In this document: one piece after another, positions 23,574-35,400 of the stretch
Position numbering within the stretch: the first letter of the stretch is position 1
Layout: each line of letters begins with the position of its first letter
From: Lingula anatina
Taxonomy: Eukaryota; Brachiopoda; Lingulata; Lingulida; Lingulidae
Assembly: GCF_001039355.2 (NCBI RefSeq)
Contig: NW_019775547.1
Location: 529,637-593,636 of the forward strand
Length of the DNA: 64,000 nt
Direction: 5' to 3'
The notes under the pieces: model-generated
Seen by the model: the letters and a program-made list of their open reading frames with translations, nothing else
The model's database searches: none
Told to the model about the DNA's origin: nothing
Position numbers and translations under genes: made by a program

Positions 23574-24735
23574 GGTTAAGACGGTAAAATATTAAAATCA
23601 TTCGAAGAGGCCCCTACAAAATCAGCAAAATCATGGTTCACCCTCTTCAAGTAGGCCTAATATGGGAGAGTGGAATGTCGCCGCAGTGCAGTTACAACCC
23701 TTAAACATTTGCTCTCTTTATTTATATAGTCTGACCAGGGAGTTATATAATTCACTGGTCTGACCCACAATATTGGTAGGCCCTTTAAGTGCAGGTACAC
23801 TTGAACCTGATGAACGCCATGTCAACAATTTAGGCCTACTGCATCGTCATCTGTTGACAAATCGACGGCGCCCGTCGTGCCTGTGAGTCGTCTGGGGAAA
23901 CCATGCGCATTTTTGCATCATTCTTTCGGCTAGATTCCCCTTTTTAATTTCAGTTGATGACTTCATAATCATATGCCGTGGTCGTGATATCATCTATGAA
24001 AATCCAAGCCTTAATAAGCGAACTTTTAGTCTAAGGACTAATGCACCACGAGGAACTGATACATTTTCGCGTCATCGTTACTAGAAATAAGGTATCAAAG
24101 ACACATTACCAGCGTTTTAAACATCTGTTGAAATTTTAGACTAGGTCAGAGGTACATGTACGTTAACTTGGCGAGAGTCATATTTTATTATTATTTGTTC
24201 TAAAACAAGTACGTTATACATAGTTATTCTCAGTATTATACCTGTGCACAGTGTAGCTCTGATCATAGAAGTAGAGAACGGTAGAAAACATGCATCTGAA
24301 GGTCAGTTAAATCACGCATGCGTGTCACCAAGACCTTGATTGCGTTGTGGTAGACTAGCGAGGTATATTCAGTGGTTTATATGGTTTTTAGAGACATTGG
24401 CTGATCTAGTTGACAGACGAGCGATGGTTCAGTTGTACTAACTAAGCTTGTTACACAGGAGGATCCATGTGTTTGTGTCATGTAAACTATTTAATGTGTT
24501 CTATGCATTTTTAATTTGCACAATACAACTTAATTGCAGCTTCTACAGTTTTTTTAACAGGGCAATTAATTTAATTAATTTTAAGGATGGTGTGTATCAT
24601 AAAGTCTACATGTATAAATTTACATTGAATATAAGAACATATAAGAAAAATATTGATATGACCTTATTGGTTTTTGTTATTAGGTAAATGTCACATGCTC
24701 AACATTTTTATATTTACCAGGTATATTAGCAAAAG
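23574..24735 (+). promoter_or_regulatory. CYP-C 5' flank and probable 5' UTR
   Basis: It aligns with the CYP-B flank through to the start codon. The conserved ttatatttaccag|gtatatta shortly before the ATG may be a 5' UTR splice acceptor. No TATA box could be assigned with confidence. Confidence 0.65.
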
Positions 24736-27449
24736 ATGGAAATAGTAGATTATGTGACTGGTCTAGACGTCAAGACGGTAGCCGTTGCCACCCTGGCATT
24801 TCTTCTAGCCATGGTGTATCTAAGACGGAGGAAGGGAAATCTACCACCTGGACCCATGCAAGTGCCTTTTCTAGGAAGCATTTTTGGTAAATTGCTTAAC
24901 CTTACAGTGTACTTTCTTATATCTGGGGGCGGGGGGGGGGGGGGGGGGAATTTCAGTAGATTGTGTCAGTGAGCATGTTTACAAGTATGTGGTAGAAAAG
25001 GTGAGATGTATGGTACCTTTTGTCACCATAAAATTAGTTTTAAGTTATATCATATTAGCCTATCAATATCCTTTAGTTTTGACAGTAATTTTTTAGTTGT
25101 ACTTTTAAAACATTATAAAAAAAGTGTCTTGTTTTAATTTTCTTCCAGCTCTCAATAAGGATGTTAGACTGTTCAAGGTGTGTGAAGAACTGGCAAAAAC
25201 ATATGGTGAAATGACAACAATTAGCTTAGGCAAGTTATGTAACATATTTATTTATTTATTTATTTATTTATTAAAGTATAATATTATTAATGCCTTTTTA
25301 AAAATAGCATAAGACTATGCAGTTGACATCATGACAAATTAGTTCTTTACTTTCTTGACAGTTGTATCGATAATAATTTGGTCTTATCAGCTGTTTAAAG
25401 ATGCATTTAAAATCCGACCAAATGTTACCATATAGTTTCAATTAGTATAATTTAGAAAATACCAAAGGGCATATTTCATATCTCCCAAACACTGATATTT
25501 GAATAGATATTTTCTGCTTTCTTTCTGTGCTACACTATATATTATATATCCCTCAGCAGGCTCATTTAAATAAGTATGCAATTTTGGGCCCAGCTTTACA
25601 TTCATATATATCATTATAAAGGAGGTGAGCGAGAGTGATGATTATGCAATGTGCGTGCAGCCATACGCCATTTAAGGGACTTCAACTAACTGGAGAGAAG
25701 GATAAATAACCTGAGGTCAATTTACGACCAAAAAGCTGTTTTTTTTTTTTGGCAAAATGTGGGATTATTTGGATGAATGACTTGACATGTCAACTTTATT
25801 TTAGTCATATAAGAAAATAGTGGAAGTAGATAATATGCCTTATTGGGCATCCACACTTCCTTTATATGTATTATAACTTTAAAAATGTTATCCTTTCTTT
25901 TCAGGGTTGGTACTGGATAAGCTTGTCATTTTGAACTCTGCAGATGTGGTTCATGAAGCCTTGGTAGAGAAGAAAGAAATAATGGCAGGAAGAGACACAA
26001 CTATTTGGTCATGTAAGACCTTGAGAAATGCAATATTTGACATAATTTTACCTTGTTGAAGGTTATCCTTTTCTTACAGTCGAGTAAGTGCACTGAATGG
26101 TTCAGAAATATAGCATTTGGTGAATTTGGCCCAAGCTTATTTATTGAAAATTTATAATCCTTTTCTTACAGTTGGCTACATCTCTGAAGGGTTTAAAGAT
26201 ATAGCAGTTGGTGACTTTGGTCCAACATGGAAGCTTCAAAGAAAATTGGCACTTAAAGCTATCAGGTACATGTACTTCTGTATAGCTTATTGCTCAGAAG
26301 ACCAAGAATAAAGCTATTTGATGAAATGGGGTTTTCATTGCCTCTTGTGTCATAAATCAGTTCCTAAGAGATAAACATGTTTATCCATTAAGTTAATATA
26401 AAGTTCTTGAGAAATTTAAGTATGATTGTTAAGGTTAAAAACTTCCCATTTTCTTTTCAAAGTATATATGAGGAAATGTAACATTTGTTACCAATTCGTT
26501 TTTTTCCACTGTTTTTTATGTAAGTACCATTTGGTCCACATACTACTGTAAAATTTTGATGAATGAGTATATAAAAATTTGTATATCATTATACATGTAT
26601 TTTAATGGTTTTGCAGGACATACACCATGGGGACTAAGTTGGAGCAACTATTGAAGTCCTCCTACAGTGATGTGGCAGCTTTATTGGAGAAAGAGAAAGA
26701 ACCTTTTTACTTTGGGGAGTACATCCATTTAATGTTGTACAACATTATCTGCAGAATGGCATTTGGGAAAAGGTAAGAACTTATCTTTTTTTATATTTAT
26801 TACCAAGACTTATGGAATAAAATTATTTGCTAAGTTTTATAATTATGTGTGTGGACGTGGGCGAAAACGGGAGTCACCCTATTGAACGTAGGTTGGGAAC
26901 TGATGAATGAAAATTAAAATTAAGTAAAATAAGTAAAATTAGTTAGAATGACGTAACACATAATTATAAAAGGTGGGGCTTTTCTGTATTTACCAGTACC
27001 AGCAGGTTAAAAAATACTATTAATAAAAACAATCCTGCTCAGTAAATATCCTAAAAATATGTTTTCATTCAAGAGGCACATCTGTCACAGTATAATACCA
27101 ATTTTATTTACAGCATTATTGTTATTTTTTAGCTACAAAATTGATGACCCCGAGTTTCTTCAGTGGAGAAAATTACTAACCTTGCTGGTGGAAGATTTCT
27201 TCCAAAGTTTTCTTCCACCAGATTTGCTCCCTCTGCTGGAGCATGCACCAATAAAAAGAGTAGCTGCATATAAAGAGTGTGTCAAGGAATTGCATGGATT
27301 AGCCTATAAGAAACTGAAAGAGCACAAGGCAACTTTTGATCCAGGTAATCCATGTTTTCTGTAGGTGTTTAAATGTCCTTGGGTACCATTTCCAAAGCCC
27401 ACTCCATTTCTTAGGAAAGTACTTCAGTATTACTTTTTAGAAACATTTG

Positions 27450-27499
<50 letters not shown>

Positions 27500-29824
27500 G
27501 GTACAGTATGTGCAAAAAATTTACCTTTGAGTCTGGATAGTAAGGTTGCACATGTAATACCAGTTTACTTTGTTTGTGGACAGATCCTTACTGGTATATA
27601 TACTGTATATAATTTTTTGTGTCCCCCTCCCCCCCTCCCCTTATTACTTTTTCAAATTTTGTGCTTTTTAGTTGTTTAGTGGCCTTTGAAAATGTACTCT
27701 ATAACATGAAATCATCTCACTTTCAAGTCTTCTGAATTGACATTTGTATGCAATACTAACAACACTGTTTCGGAGAATATGATCTATTAATTGTGTTCAA
27801 CTTTGATAAAAGATCACTGTACCTTTTGATATAGATGCTCCACGTGACCTAATGGACCAGCTGCTTTTAGCACAAAAAGAGTCTGAAGAGGAGGAAGGTG
27901 AAGATACTAAGAACTTGCTGACAGACACACATGTTGTGCAGACTGTATTAGATGTGTTTTTTGGTATGGATTTGAAATTCTCATAATGAGAGTGAATAGT
28001 TTTGATGGATTAACTAACTTTCTTATTACACGTTACTCTTTCTTTAGATATCATTTATGTATTTTAATCTCTATTTTAGAATGAGCAACCTGTAATTTTT
28101 ATCATTGGCTCTTTAATTTGTCATTTTTACTTCTTAATTTGTCATTTAAGCTGTTGATAAATTGTAACATTAAGCTTATAATTGAACACCCATTGAGATT
28201 TTAATAGAAATGCCATATAGAAATAAATTGTTGTCATTATTATTATTATTTAGCTGGAACAGAAACCTCCTCAGAAACCCTGAAATGGACACTTATGTAT
28301 ACAGCAGCTTATCCAGATGTTCAGGAAAAGATGCACAATGAAATATTGGATGTTTTAGGTGAATGCTTAAAAGTAAATTCAATAAAATGTACAAAACTTG
28401 TTAAAACTTGTATGAACTTTTATGAAAATTATAAAATTTTTATTAAAATCATTCTCATGGAAGTTTTTGATATTTTGACAAATCAGTTTTTAAAGCACCA
28501 GTGGCATATAATTGTGCTGCTCATGATCTAAGTTTTGATGCCATTTTTTGTACCTTTGTTTCTATAACAGGAGACAGTGATGACCTTCTCAAAAGCAAAT
28601 CCAAGTTAACATACTGCGATGCTGTTTTGCATGAAGTTATGAGACTGAGGCCAGTGGTCCCAATGTCTCTGTTTCACAAAGTCCTGCAAGATACAAAACT
28701 GAGTATGTCTGTTTGAATTACTGCAATATTTGTGTATCTTTTCAGTTTATCTTGTATAAGTGTTTAGAATTTTAAAAAGGACATCACTTCTAAAAAAGAA
28801 CGTTTTGCTTACTGTGAGACATACATGTAACATTTTATCTCGTCAAATGAAATTTTTCATCAATTGTCATTGATCACGTGATTGACTTGCAGATGTGATA
28901 TTGTGTAGCTTTAATCTCAAAAGTTGTAGTGATGTATCCATGACCAGAATGTATTTATAATTTCTTCAAGGAGAATACGATTTGCCGAAGGGAACCATTG
29001 TCACTCCAAACATATGGGGAATACACCATGATCCGGCTAACTGGGATTCACCAGAGGAATTCAGACCAGAAAGGTTCTTAGATGAACATGGCAACATACA
29101 TGTGGATTCTAAGATATGGCTTCCATTCTCCAGTGGGAAGAGAAAATGTCTTGGGGAAGCCCTGGCCAGATCTGACATAATGATGATCATGGTGTGTACC
29201 CATTGGATAAATGAAATTTAAAAAAAATTGTAAAACATAATCTAGGACTTTTTCACCCCTCCCCCCTCCAACAATACCATCGTTCTTTTTGTTACATCTT
29301 TAAATAGAATTTACTTTATTATAAAAGCATGGGTAGATTTTTATGTCAGAATTGAACTTTTTAACCTAGATACACCATATTTTAAATATCTGACCTACAT
29401 TACATGCCAAAAACATCCAAATTTAACATCATTTTGGCAGGATCATGATGAAAAGAGATGAATACTGCATTCAAAACAAAATACATTATAAATGGTCCAG
29501 AAAAAGTGTATGGACATATTTTCACAATAGTTTGCATGTTTGAGTAAAATTTGATTGACATTTAGCATTCAGAAAAAGTAATCAAAAATCAATCAAAACC
29601 ACTTAAATGATGTCTTCGGTGTTGATAATATCCCCTTTTTCTTAATTTTTGAGGATTATTGACATGATTTGACTGTTTGTTTTTTGTTTCATCAGGCTTT
29701 GTTTTTCCGGGACTTCAAAGTGAGCTTTCCACCCAATGTTACAGGAGACTTCGAACCTGCAGATAAAATCATTGACTGCCACTGTAAACGTCAGAAACTG
29801 GTTATTGAAAAGAGGAAAGACTAG
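24736..29824 (+). CDS. CYP-C: complete CYP2-clan cytochrome P450, 505 aa, 11 exons
   Basis: Exons: 24736-24886, 25149-25229, 25905-26012, 26172-26265, 26617-26772, 27133-27344, 27835-27963, 28254-28358, 28571-28702, 28971-29191, 29696-29824 (stop TAG). All match CYP-B in length except exon 7, which lacks one codon at its start (DAPRD for DAAPRD). Anchor, PPGP hinge, AGTETS, EVMR, FRPERF and haem loop FSSGKRKCLGEA are intact. The exon 9/10 junction codon becomes AGA (Arg) where A and B have Gly. Intron 2 again uses a GC donor (25230-25231). It differs from CYP-B most in exons 3-4 (substrate-recognition side) and little in exons 8-11. It should be an active microsomal monooxygenase of unknown substrate. 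It is convergent with the LOXHD1-like gene. Confidence 0.95.
24927..24948. repeat. Poly(G) tract
   Basis: An almost pure G run in CYP-C intron 1; a shorter G-rich stretch is at the same place in CYP-B (13079-13093). Confidence 0.9.
26080..26140 (+). pseudogene. Decayed duplicate of CYP-C exon 4
   Basis: It follows a ttttcttacag acceptor and matches exon 4 in aatatagcatttggtgaatt and tggcccaagctt. The second complete codon is TAA, as in the CYP-B relic. The real exon begins at 26172 after a second acceptor. Confidence 0.8.
26862..26974. repeat. Dispersed repeat, copy 1
   Basis: Bounded by cgggagtcaccct and taattataaaaggt, both of which recur at 62932-63001. It lies in CYP-C intron 5 and is missing from CYP-B. 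Confidence 0.55.
27451..27499. repeat. (TTA)n microsatellite
   Basis: Pure TTA run in CYP-C intron 6. Confidence 0.95.
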
Positions 29825-29843
29825 AATTACATATTATACTATG

Positions 29844-29845
<2 letters not shown>

Positions 29846-29888
<43 letters not shown>
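29846..29888. repeat. (TA)n microsatellite
   Basis: TA run after the CYP-C stop, interrupted by the insertion that follows; it resumes at about 30121. Confidence 0.95.
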
Positions 29889-29891
<3 letters not shown>

Positions 29892-30120
29892 GATACACTA
29901 TGGAAAAGTGCTCTACCCATGGTGACGGATGTGCGATGTAGCGCTAATGTCACACGTGTACATTTTGTACGACGTTTCACTTTCACCGTTTGTAATCAGT
30001 CTTTTTTTTTTTTTGTATTTTGATCTGTTTGCACCCCTGACGAGGCCTCCACGCCAAAACAGCTGTAGGGACTTAAGTAAATTATATTGGAGAGAACAGA
30101 TTAACTTTGTTTTTTGTCTT
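29889..30120. mobile_element. Insertion inside the (TA)n after CYP-C, with hammerhead-like core
   Basis: About 230 bases absent from the A and B flanks split a TA run. Near the end, 30031-30072 reads ctgacga, then ggc...gcc (short stem II), aaaa, then acagctgta and ggg. This is the order of a hammerhead ribozyme with a short palindromic stem III, as known in Penelope-like elements, but the expected GAAA is AAAA. The insertion is seen; the family is inferred. Confidence 0.6.
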
Positions 30121-31216
30121 TATATATATATATAATACTGTATGAGTTTTCCTGGACAGAAATCATTTTATATAATGTCTTTTTTATTTACATCAGATCA
30201 TGTTCTCCGTTAACATCTAAATATATAAATATGAATATAATAACAATAAAAATATTTTTTATATAAAACAGCTATGGATAATGGATGGAGTAACAGTTTG
30301 ATACACCATGTTCAATTTTTTATTTATATATTTTGATAATTGTGGAAATACTTGACTATATCTAACTACTGCTATGGCACTCGATTAAATTGTTATTACC
30401 ATGTTGGTAACTGCGATACATTACATTTGTAAAGTACAAGAACTTGAAGTGTAAATATCAAGACAATACATGGTGGAGCTGAACACAAAAGAACCAAAAA
30501 GAACTGGCACCAAAGGAGCAATTGACTACAAATGTGAAAGTTTCTAAGCAGAGCTCAAGACAGATAACAATTTCCAACCACATATATTCCTTGGTTAAGC
30601 GGATTTTTTTTTTTTTTAATTCTTACATTTTATTTAAGACAATTTGCTTACTTTCTATTATATTAAGAAACAAAACTCATTAATCAGTACATTAAATAGT
30701 GTACACAATACAACATGTTCATCAGTTTTTCTTGGTGTTGGTGGGTGATCGGAGTTATGGCAGTCTACAGTATGTCCATTTTACAATTTCTTGCAATGAC
30801 ATATAACATTTACAAATATTTCAGTGCCATTTCACCTTTGGTCATATGTGTGGCATTAAAACTTTGATTATCATGTAAGTACCAATAAACAATAACAGGA
30901 CGGATTGTGTGCAAACATAAACACATAGAAATAGAATTCAATTTAAAAAATAATGGCATCATATACCTTTAAAAAAGTTTTATGGAATGAGACTTAAAAC
31001 TTTGGACAATATATATATATATAGTTAATCAAATCTTTAATGTGTACTTCTAAAGCCACTGTACATGATCTCAGAAACATTGTTGAGATTCTGTCATATG
31101 TGATACATATTTATAAGAATACCAAAAAATATATATACAGAAATTTATATAATAAGTATAACTTGGGTTTTATGCCATCTGTAAAGAAGGTAAAATTCAA
31201 AACTAATACATCTCTT
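30121..31216 (+). repeat. Duplicated P450 3' flank, copy C
   Basis: It aligns with copies A, B1 and B2 and stops abruptly near 31216, after actaatacatctctt. This marks the edge of the tandem P450 unit; beyond lies the 3' UTR of the minus-strand gene. Confidence 0.8.
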
Positions 31217-31381
31217 CATGTAGTCTGATCACTGTCAATCTGGAGATCCACCACATCATTACGAATCAATGATCCCCTGTATTTCTTACGTAGCTCCAAA
31301 AACATGCAGTGAAAATGTGACGTGATCAGATTAATATGATAAATATTTACATATGCACATAAAAAGACAGCAAGTCCAGTT
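31217..31381 (-). other. Probable 3' UTR of the LOXHD1-like gene
   Basis: Single-copy sequence between the stop codon at 31382-31384 and the end of the P450 duplication. No clear AATAAA was seen on the minus strand. Confidence 0.4.
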
Positions 31382-32451
31382 TTATACAGCATTATTGTTC
31401 TCCAAAATTAATTCTCTTTCTGTCTTCCCATCATCTTCACCAGAGTCCAGCCATCTAAAATAAAAGGTAAATAAACTGTTTAATTTAAAATTTAAACTAT
31501 CTTTAATAAAATTTTTCTAACAATGATCAGTAAAAACAAATATACTGGGGTTCAAGGCAAACAGCAATTTCAACACATTGTTTTAATTGAGAACTAAAAT
31601 TGGGACCTCAAAATGTACCCTTGGCCTCTAAATTATAGTCATCTAATACCTTATATAATCTGAGATATGATAATCATAATGTATAATATGTAACATGTTA
31701 CATTAGCTAAGACCTAAAAATCTGTTTAGCATGCATCAAGATTAAAAAAAAAAAAAAGCGGCCACTGAGGCATTTGTGAAAGAAAACTTCAATAACAAAA
31801 TTTGTGTAAAATATCCCAAATGAAGGACATTGAAGACCGAAAGTATTATTATAATTATAAATGAAGTATTAACATACTAGTCTAATGTGTGTAGCATACC
31901 TGTTACATGGGAATACACACTCCTGGCCATCCTCTCCCTCCTTGATGGTCACCTTTTCCAGGTACCAACCAGCCCCTGACCCCTCGCCATCATGACCGAT
32001 GACCACTTTGGTCAGTTTACCAAGGCCGATTGCTTCCACATGGAAAGTGTCCACCTGGAAGAGAAATGGGTAATGACATATAAGGTCCGGGGAGCTACAG
32101 CATTTTGTTGTGTTTTATATCAACTTTGTTGAAAGGATTGTATGTGTGTATGCCATTTGATTTTAGTTTTCACCCCTTGAAGCCTCAGCATGCTTTGATA
32201 CTGCAACTAAACCTGCAAACATAAACATGGTGACAGCTTCAGTAAAAATAAGCATAATAATAATAATCATAATAACAATTATATAAAAATTCTCACCTTT
32301 CCACTCTCAAACATGCCATCTCCCTCAATGTTCTTTCTCAAATGTCTCTTTCCTGAGTCTCCCTTCTCCCCATACAAGACAACATGGACATTGGCATCTG
32401 TCCCAGCCCCAAAGTCACTGCTGGTGTGGGTCTGCAGTATGTACTTGGTAG
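31382..32451 (-). CDS. PLAT 18 (type B) and C-terminus of the LOXHD1-like protein
   Basis: Exons 32297-32451, 31900-32054 and 31382-31454. They encode KYILQTHTSSDFGAGTDANV, then a YGEKGDSGKR turn, VIGHDGEGSGAGWYLEKV and RWLDSGEDDGKTERELILE. The protein ends NNNAV and TAA immediately after the last PLAT-linking helix, so there is no C-terminal tail. Confidence 0.9.
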
Positions 32452-35400
32452 CTGAAATGGGTAGATATTACAATGAAGAACTTGAATTCTGCCAATAAAA
32501 TTGTTTATCTGCCATACACCCCTTTTCATCAGAAATTTGATTGGCATCTATCTGATTGGTTGATGATTATAAGCAGTTCAAGTAAATATGAAAACTTAAA
32601 TGAAAATAATTATAAGAAGACATCTCTGTTATAACTTAATTAGTTTAGAAACAGAATTTTAAAAAATACATGAATTCCACAAAGAGTTCTTGTTGTACAA
32701 TTTTACAGATATGGCAAGCAATTTACAAATGGCACTGTCATAGCTAATTAAGCTCACCTGTGATTGGTTCCTCTCCAGGCCAATGAGCTGGCAGCTCTCT
32801 CACAGTGTCCCCATCCTCCTCCAGGGCATCCAGCCACCTGTTCACTGGGAACTCCAACTGGGTCTCATCCAACACATTATCCAGTACAATCTGTAAGGAA
32901 ATAATGTCTTATCTAACACATTCTCCAACACCAAAGAAAAAATTACAAAATGGTTTCCTGTTATGCAGTTAGAGATATGCAAGTATATTGTATTAATCCT
33001 AAGCAACCATAATGAAGTATACATATAATACTGGTTGTGCATTAAATATGTGTTGAGGAACACAGTGCTAATACTATTGCTTTATCTTACACAGATTTAC
33101 TGTAATATGAAAAACCTGAAATTCAAATGGATTCATAATGAACAGCAATGTAAAATCAACAGAAATGCTGAGTAAAAGTGAATGACTTTATCTTTATCAA
33201 TTTACAGTAATACTAGATCTTCAAGTTCCCAAGGGTCTCATACCTTTCCAACGTGCCACCCTGGTGCTGAACTGCTGTTGTCATGCTCCAGCCGCAATTT
33301 GGTGATTTTACCAACCTTCTCAGGGTCAACAAATATCTGAATATAGAGTAACAATTCATAATGACCTCCATTGAAGAGTGCACAATTTTTTAAAATAAAA
33401 GGCAAGATTACATGAACAATTTAAATTAAATAAGAAAAAAAAAAGGAGTTGACCCACCTTAAATTCATCCACCTTTCCACTCTCAAAGTGTCCTAGGCCT
33501 GGCTGTCCCAGTGGCAGAGGACCCGTGTCACCAGTCTCTCCAAATACAGTGACAGTCACCCGGGCATCAGTGCCACTGTTCTCTATAGGACTGGTGGTTA
33601 TTGTCAGTTTCCAGTCACCAGCTTAAATGTAGGAAATGTAGGAGTGGGGATTTATATGTATGTATGTATGTATGTATGATACATATAATTTTGACCTCTT
33701 TTAAAATCCAATGAATAAGTAAGATGTCAATTCATCATATAGCAATGAAATGTACTTTCACATCCACAATATTGTCATTGAGTAATTCAGTGTGTGTGTG
33801 TGCATGCGTGTGAATGTCCCTGTTAGAATGCATGGTGTCTTGTTTAATTAATTTATTTTTTGCAAGAGAACAGTGCACAAGTAGGGGTACCTTTTGCTGG
33901 GGGTTCTTCTCCACCTTCATCAATGACTTCTGTCAACATCAGCTCCCTCTCTGTCAGTCCATCATCTTCACCCTCCTCCAACCACCTGACAAAATGTACA
34001 TTTAAATGTGTTCAGTAAGTATGCAGAAATGGAAAAAAATCAGAAAATCTGAACCCAAGTCTTATAAAATCACTGTAACTGATCGCTGATATCAGACTAT
34101 GAAATGTCCTTTATTCTTTACACACACGTATACGCCAACATTAACCACAACAATAACTAACATCATGTTCATGAAATATTAAGCCTAGTTCACTCCTTGG
34201 AAGTGGTGGCATTAATGAATTTTACCTGGCAAATAAATCAAGAAGTTAGACAAAAATAAAAAAATAAAAAAAAGCTTACCTATCACAGTTAAACAGATAC
34301 TTTTTCTTGGCCTGAGGAGACTCTGTGATGATGATCTTATCCAAGTACCAGCCAGAGCCCAGCCCACTGCCGTCATGTCCCACCGTGACCTTGGTCAGGT
34401 CCTTCATGTCCACTGCCTCAATCTCAAACAGGTCCAACTGAAAGCATTAGAGAGAGTTCACTTAGATCTAAACCTGTCGATTTGCATCCAAATTTCATAA
34501 ACAAATTGACCAAAAGGTCTTGTTTAATTTAACAACAAATGCACCAGCTTCTGTCTGTCTGTGCGTGTGTGTCTAACAGTCCATCTCTTAACACATACTA
34601 TCTATTCACAAACTATCTATTCAGTTAAATGTGGTGAGTATCAAGTAACTTCTAAAAACCCAGGGTATTCACATACCTGTCCTTGTTCAAATTTATTTGA
34701 GTTATTTGTTGACTTCAGTAATTTCCTTTTCCCGGTGTCTCCCCTCTCTCCAAACACCTGGAGGTAGACATTGGCATTGGTCCCTGCTCCACTCTTGTCT
34801 CCAGTGTACACTTCAACCTGGTACTTGTACACTACAAAGTGTGGAAAAACCACATGTAGTGGAAATATCATTTTCCACAAAACTTCATGAAAAAAATGAT
34901 GTTTTTGAAAAAAGTTTGTCTGAAGTAGTTTTATGCTATTTAATAAGTGTGTAAATGTTTGGTAAATTAAGTTTTTTGTTGTCTCTTGGGTAATGATGAA
35001 AAAAGAAAATGGTTTTTAAAGAAACCATGTTGTGTTTTTCTATTAGGAATTATGTTTTGTTCCTTCATCAAAGAGCCTTGACCACATGACTAACTCATTG
35101 ACATGTGAATGTTGTTTATAAGGATAACCTTTTCTAAAGAATGACCTTATCAAATCCTTTTTTAATAAAATTCACAAATATTTAGAGATTCAAATCCAAA
35201 AATAACACAAAAGTAACTAACCACTGAAAACTTTTTCTTCTTCTTCCGTTCTGAGTGCAATTTCTCTCCAGCAGTCCTGTTCACTGTTGGCCCAGATCCA
35301 GCCATTCAACTCAAATATGTACTCCTTGGACGTGGTGGCATTAATGAATTTTACCTGGCAAATAAATCAAGAAGTTAGTCAGATAGATAGCTAGTTGGTT

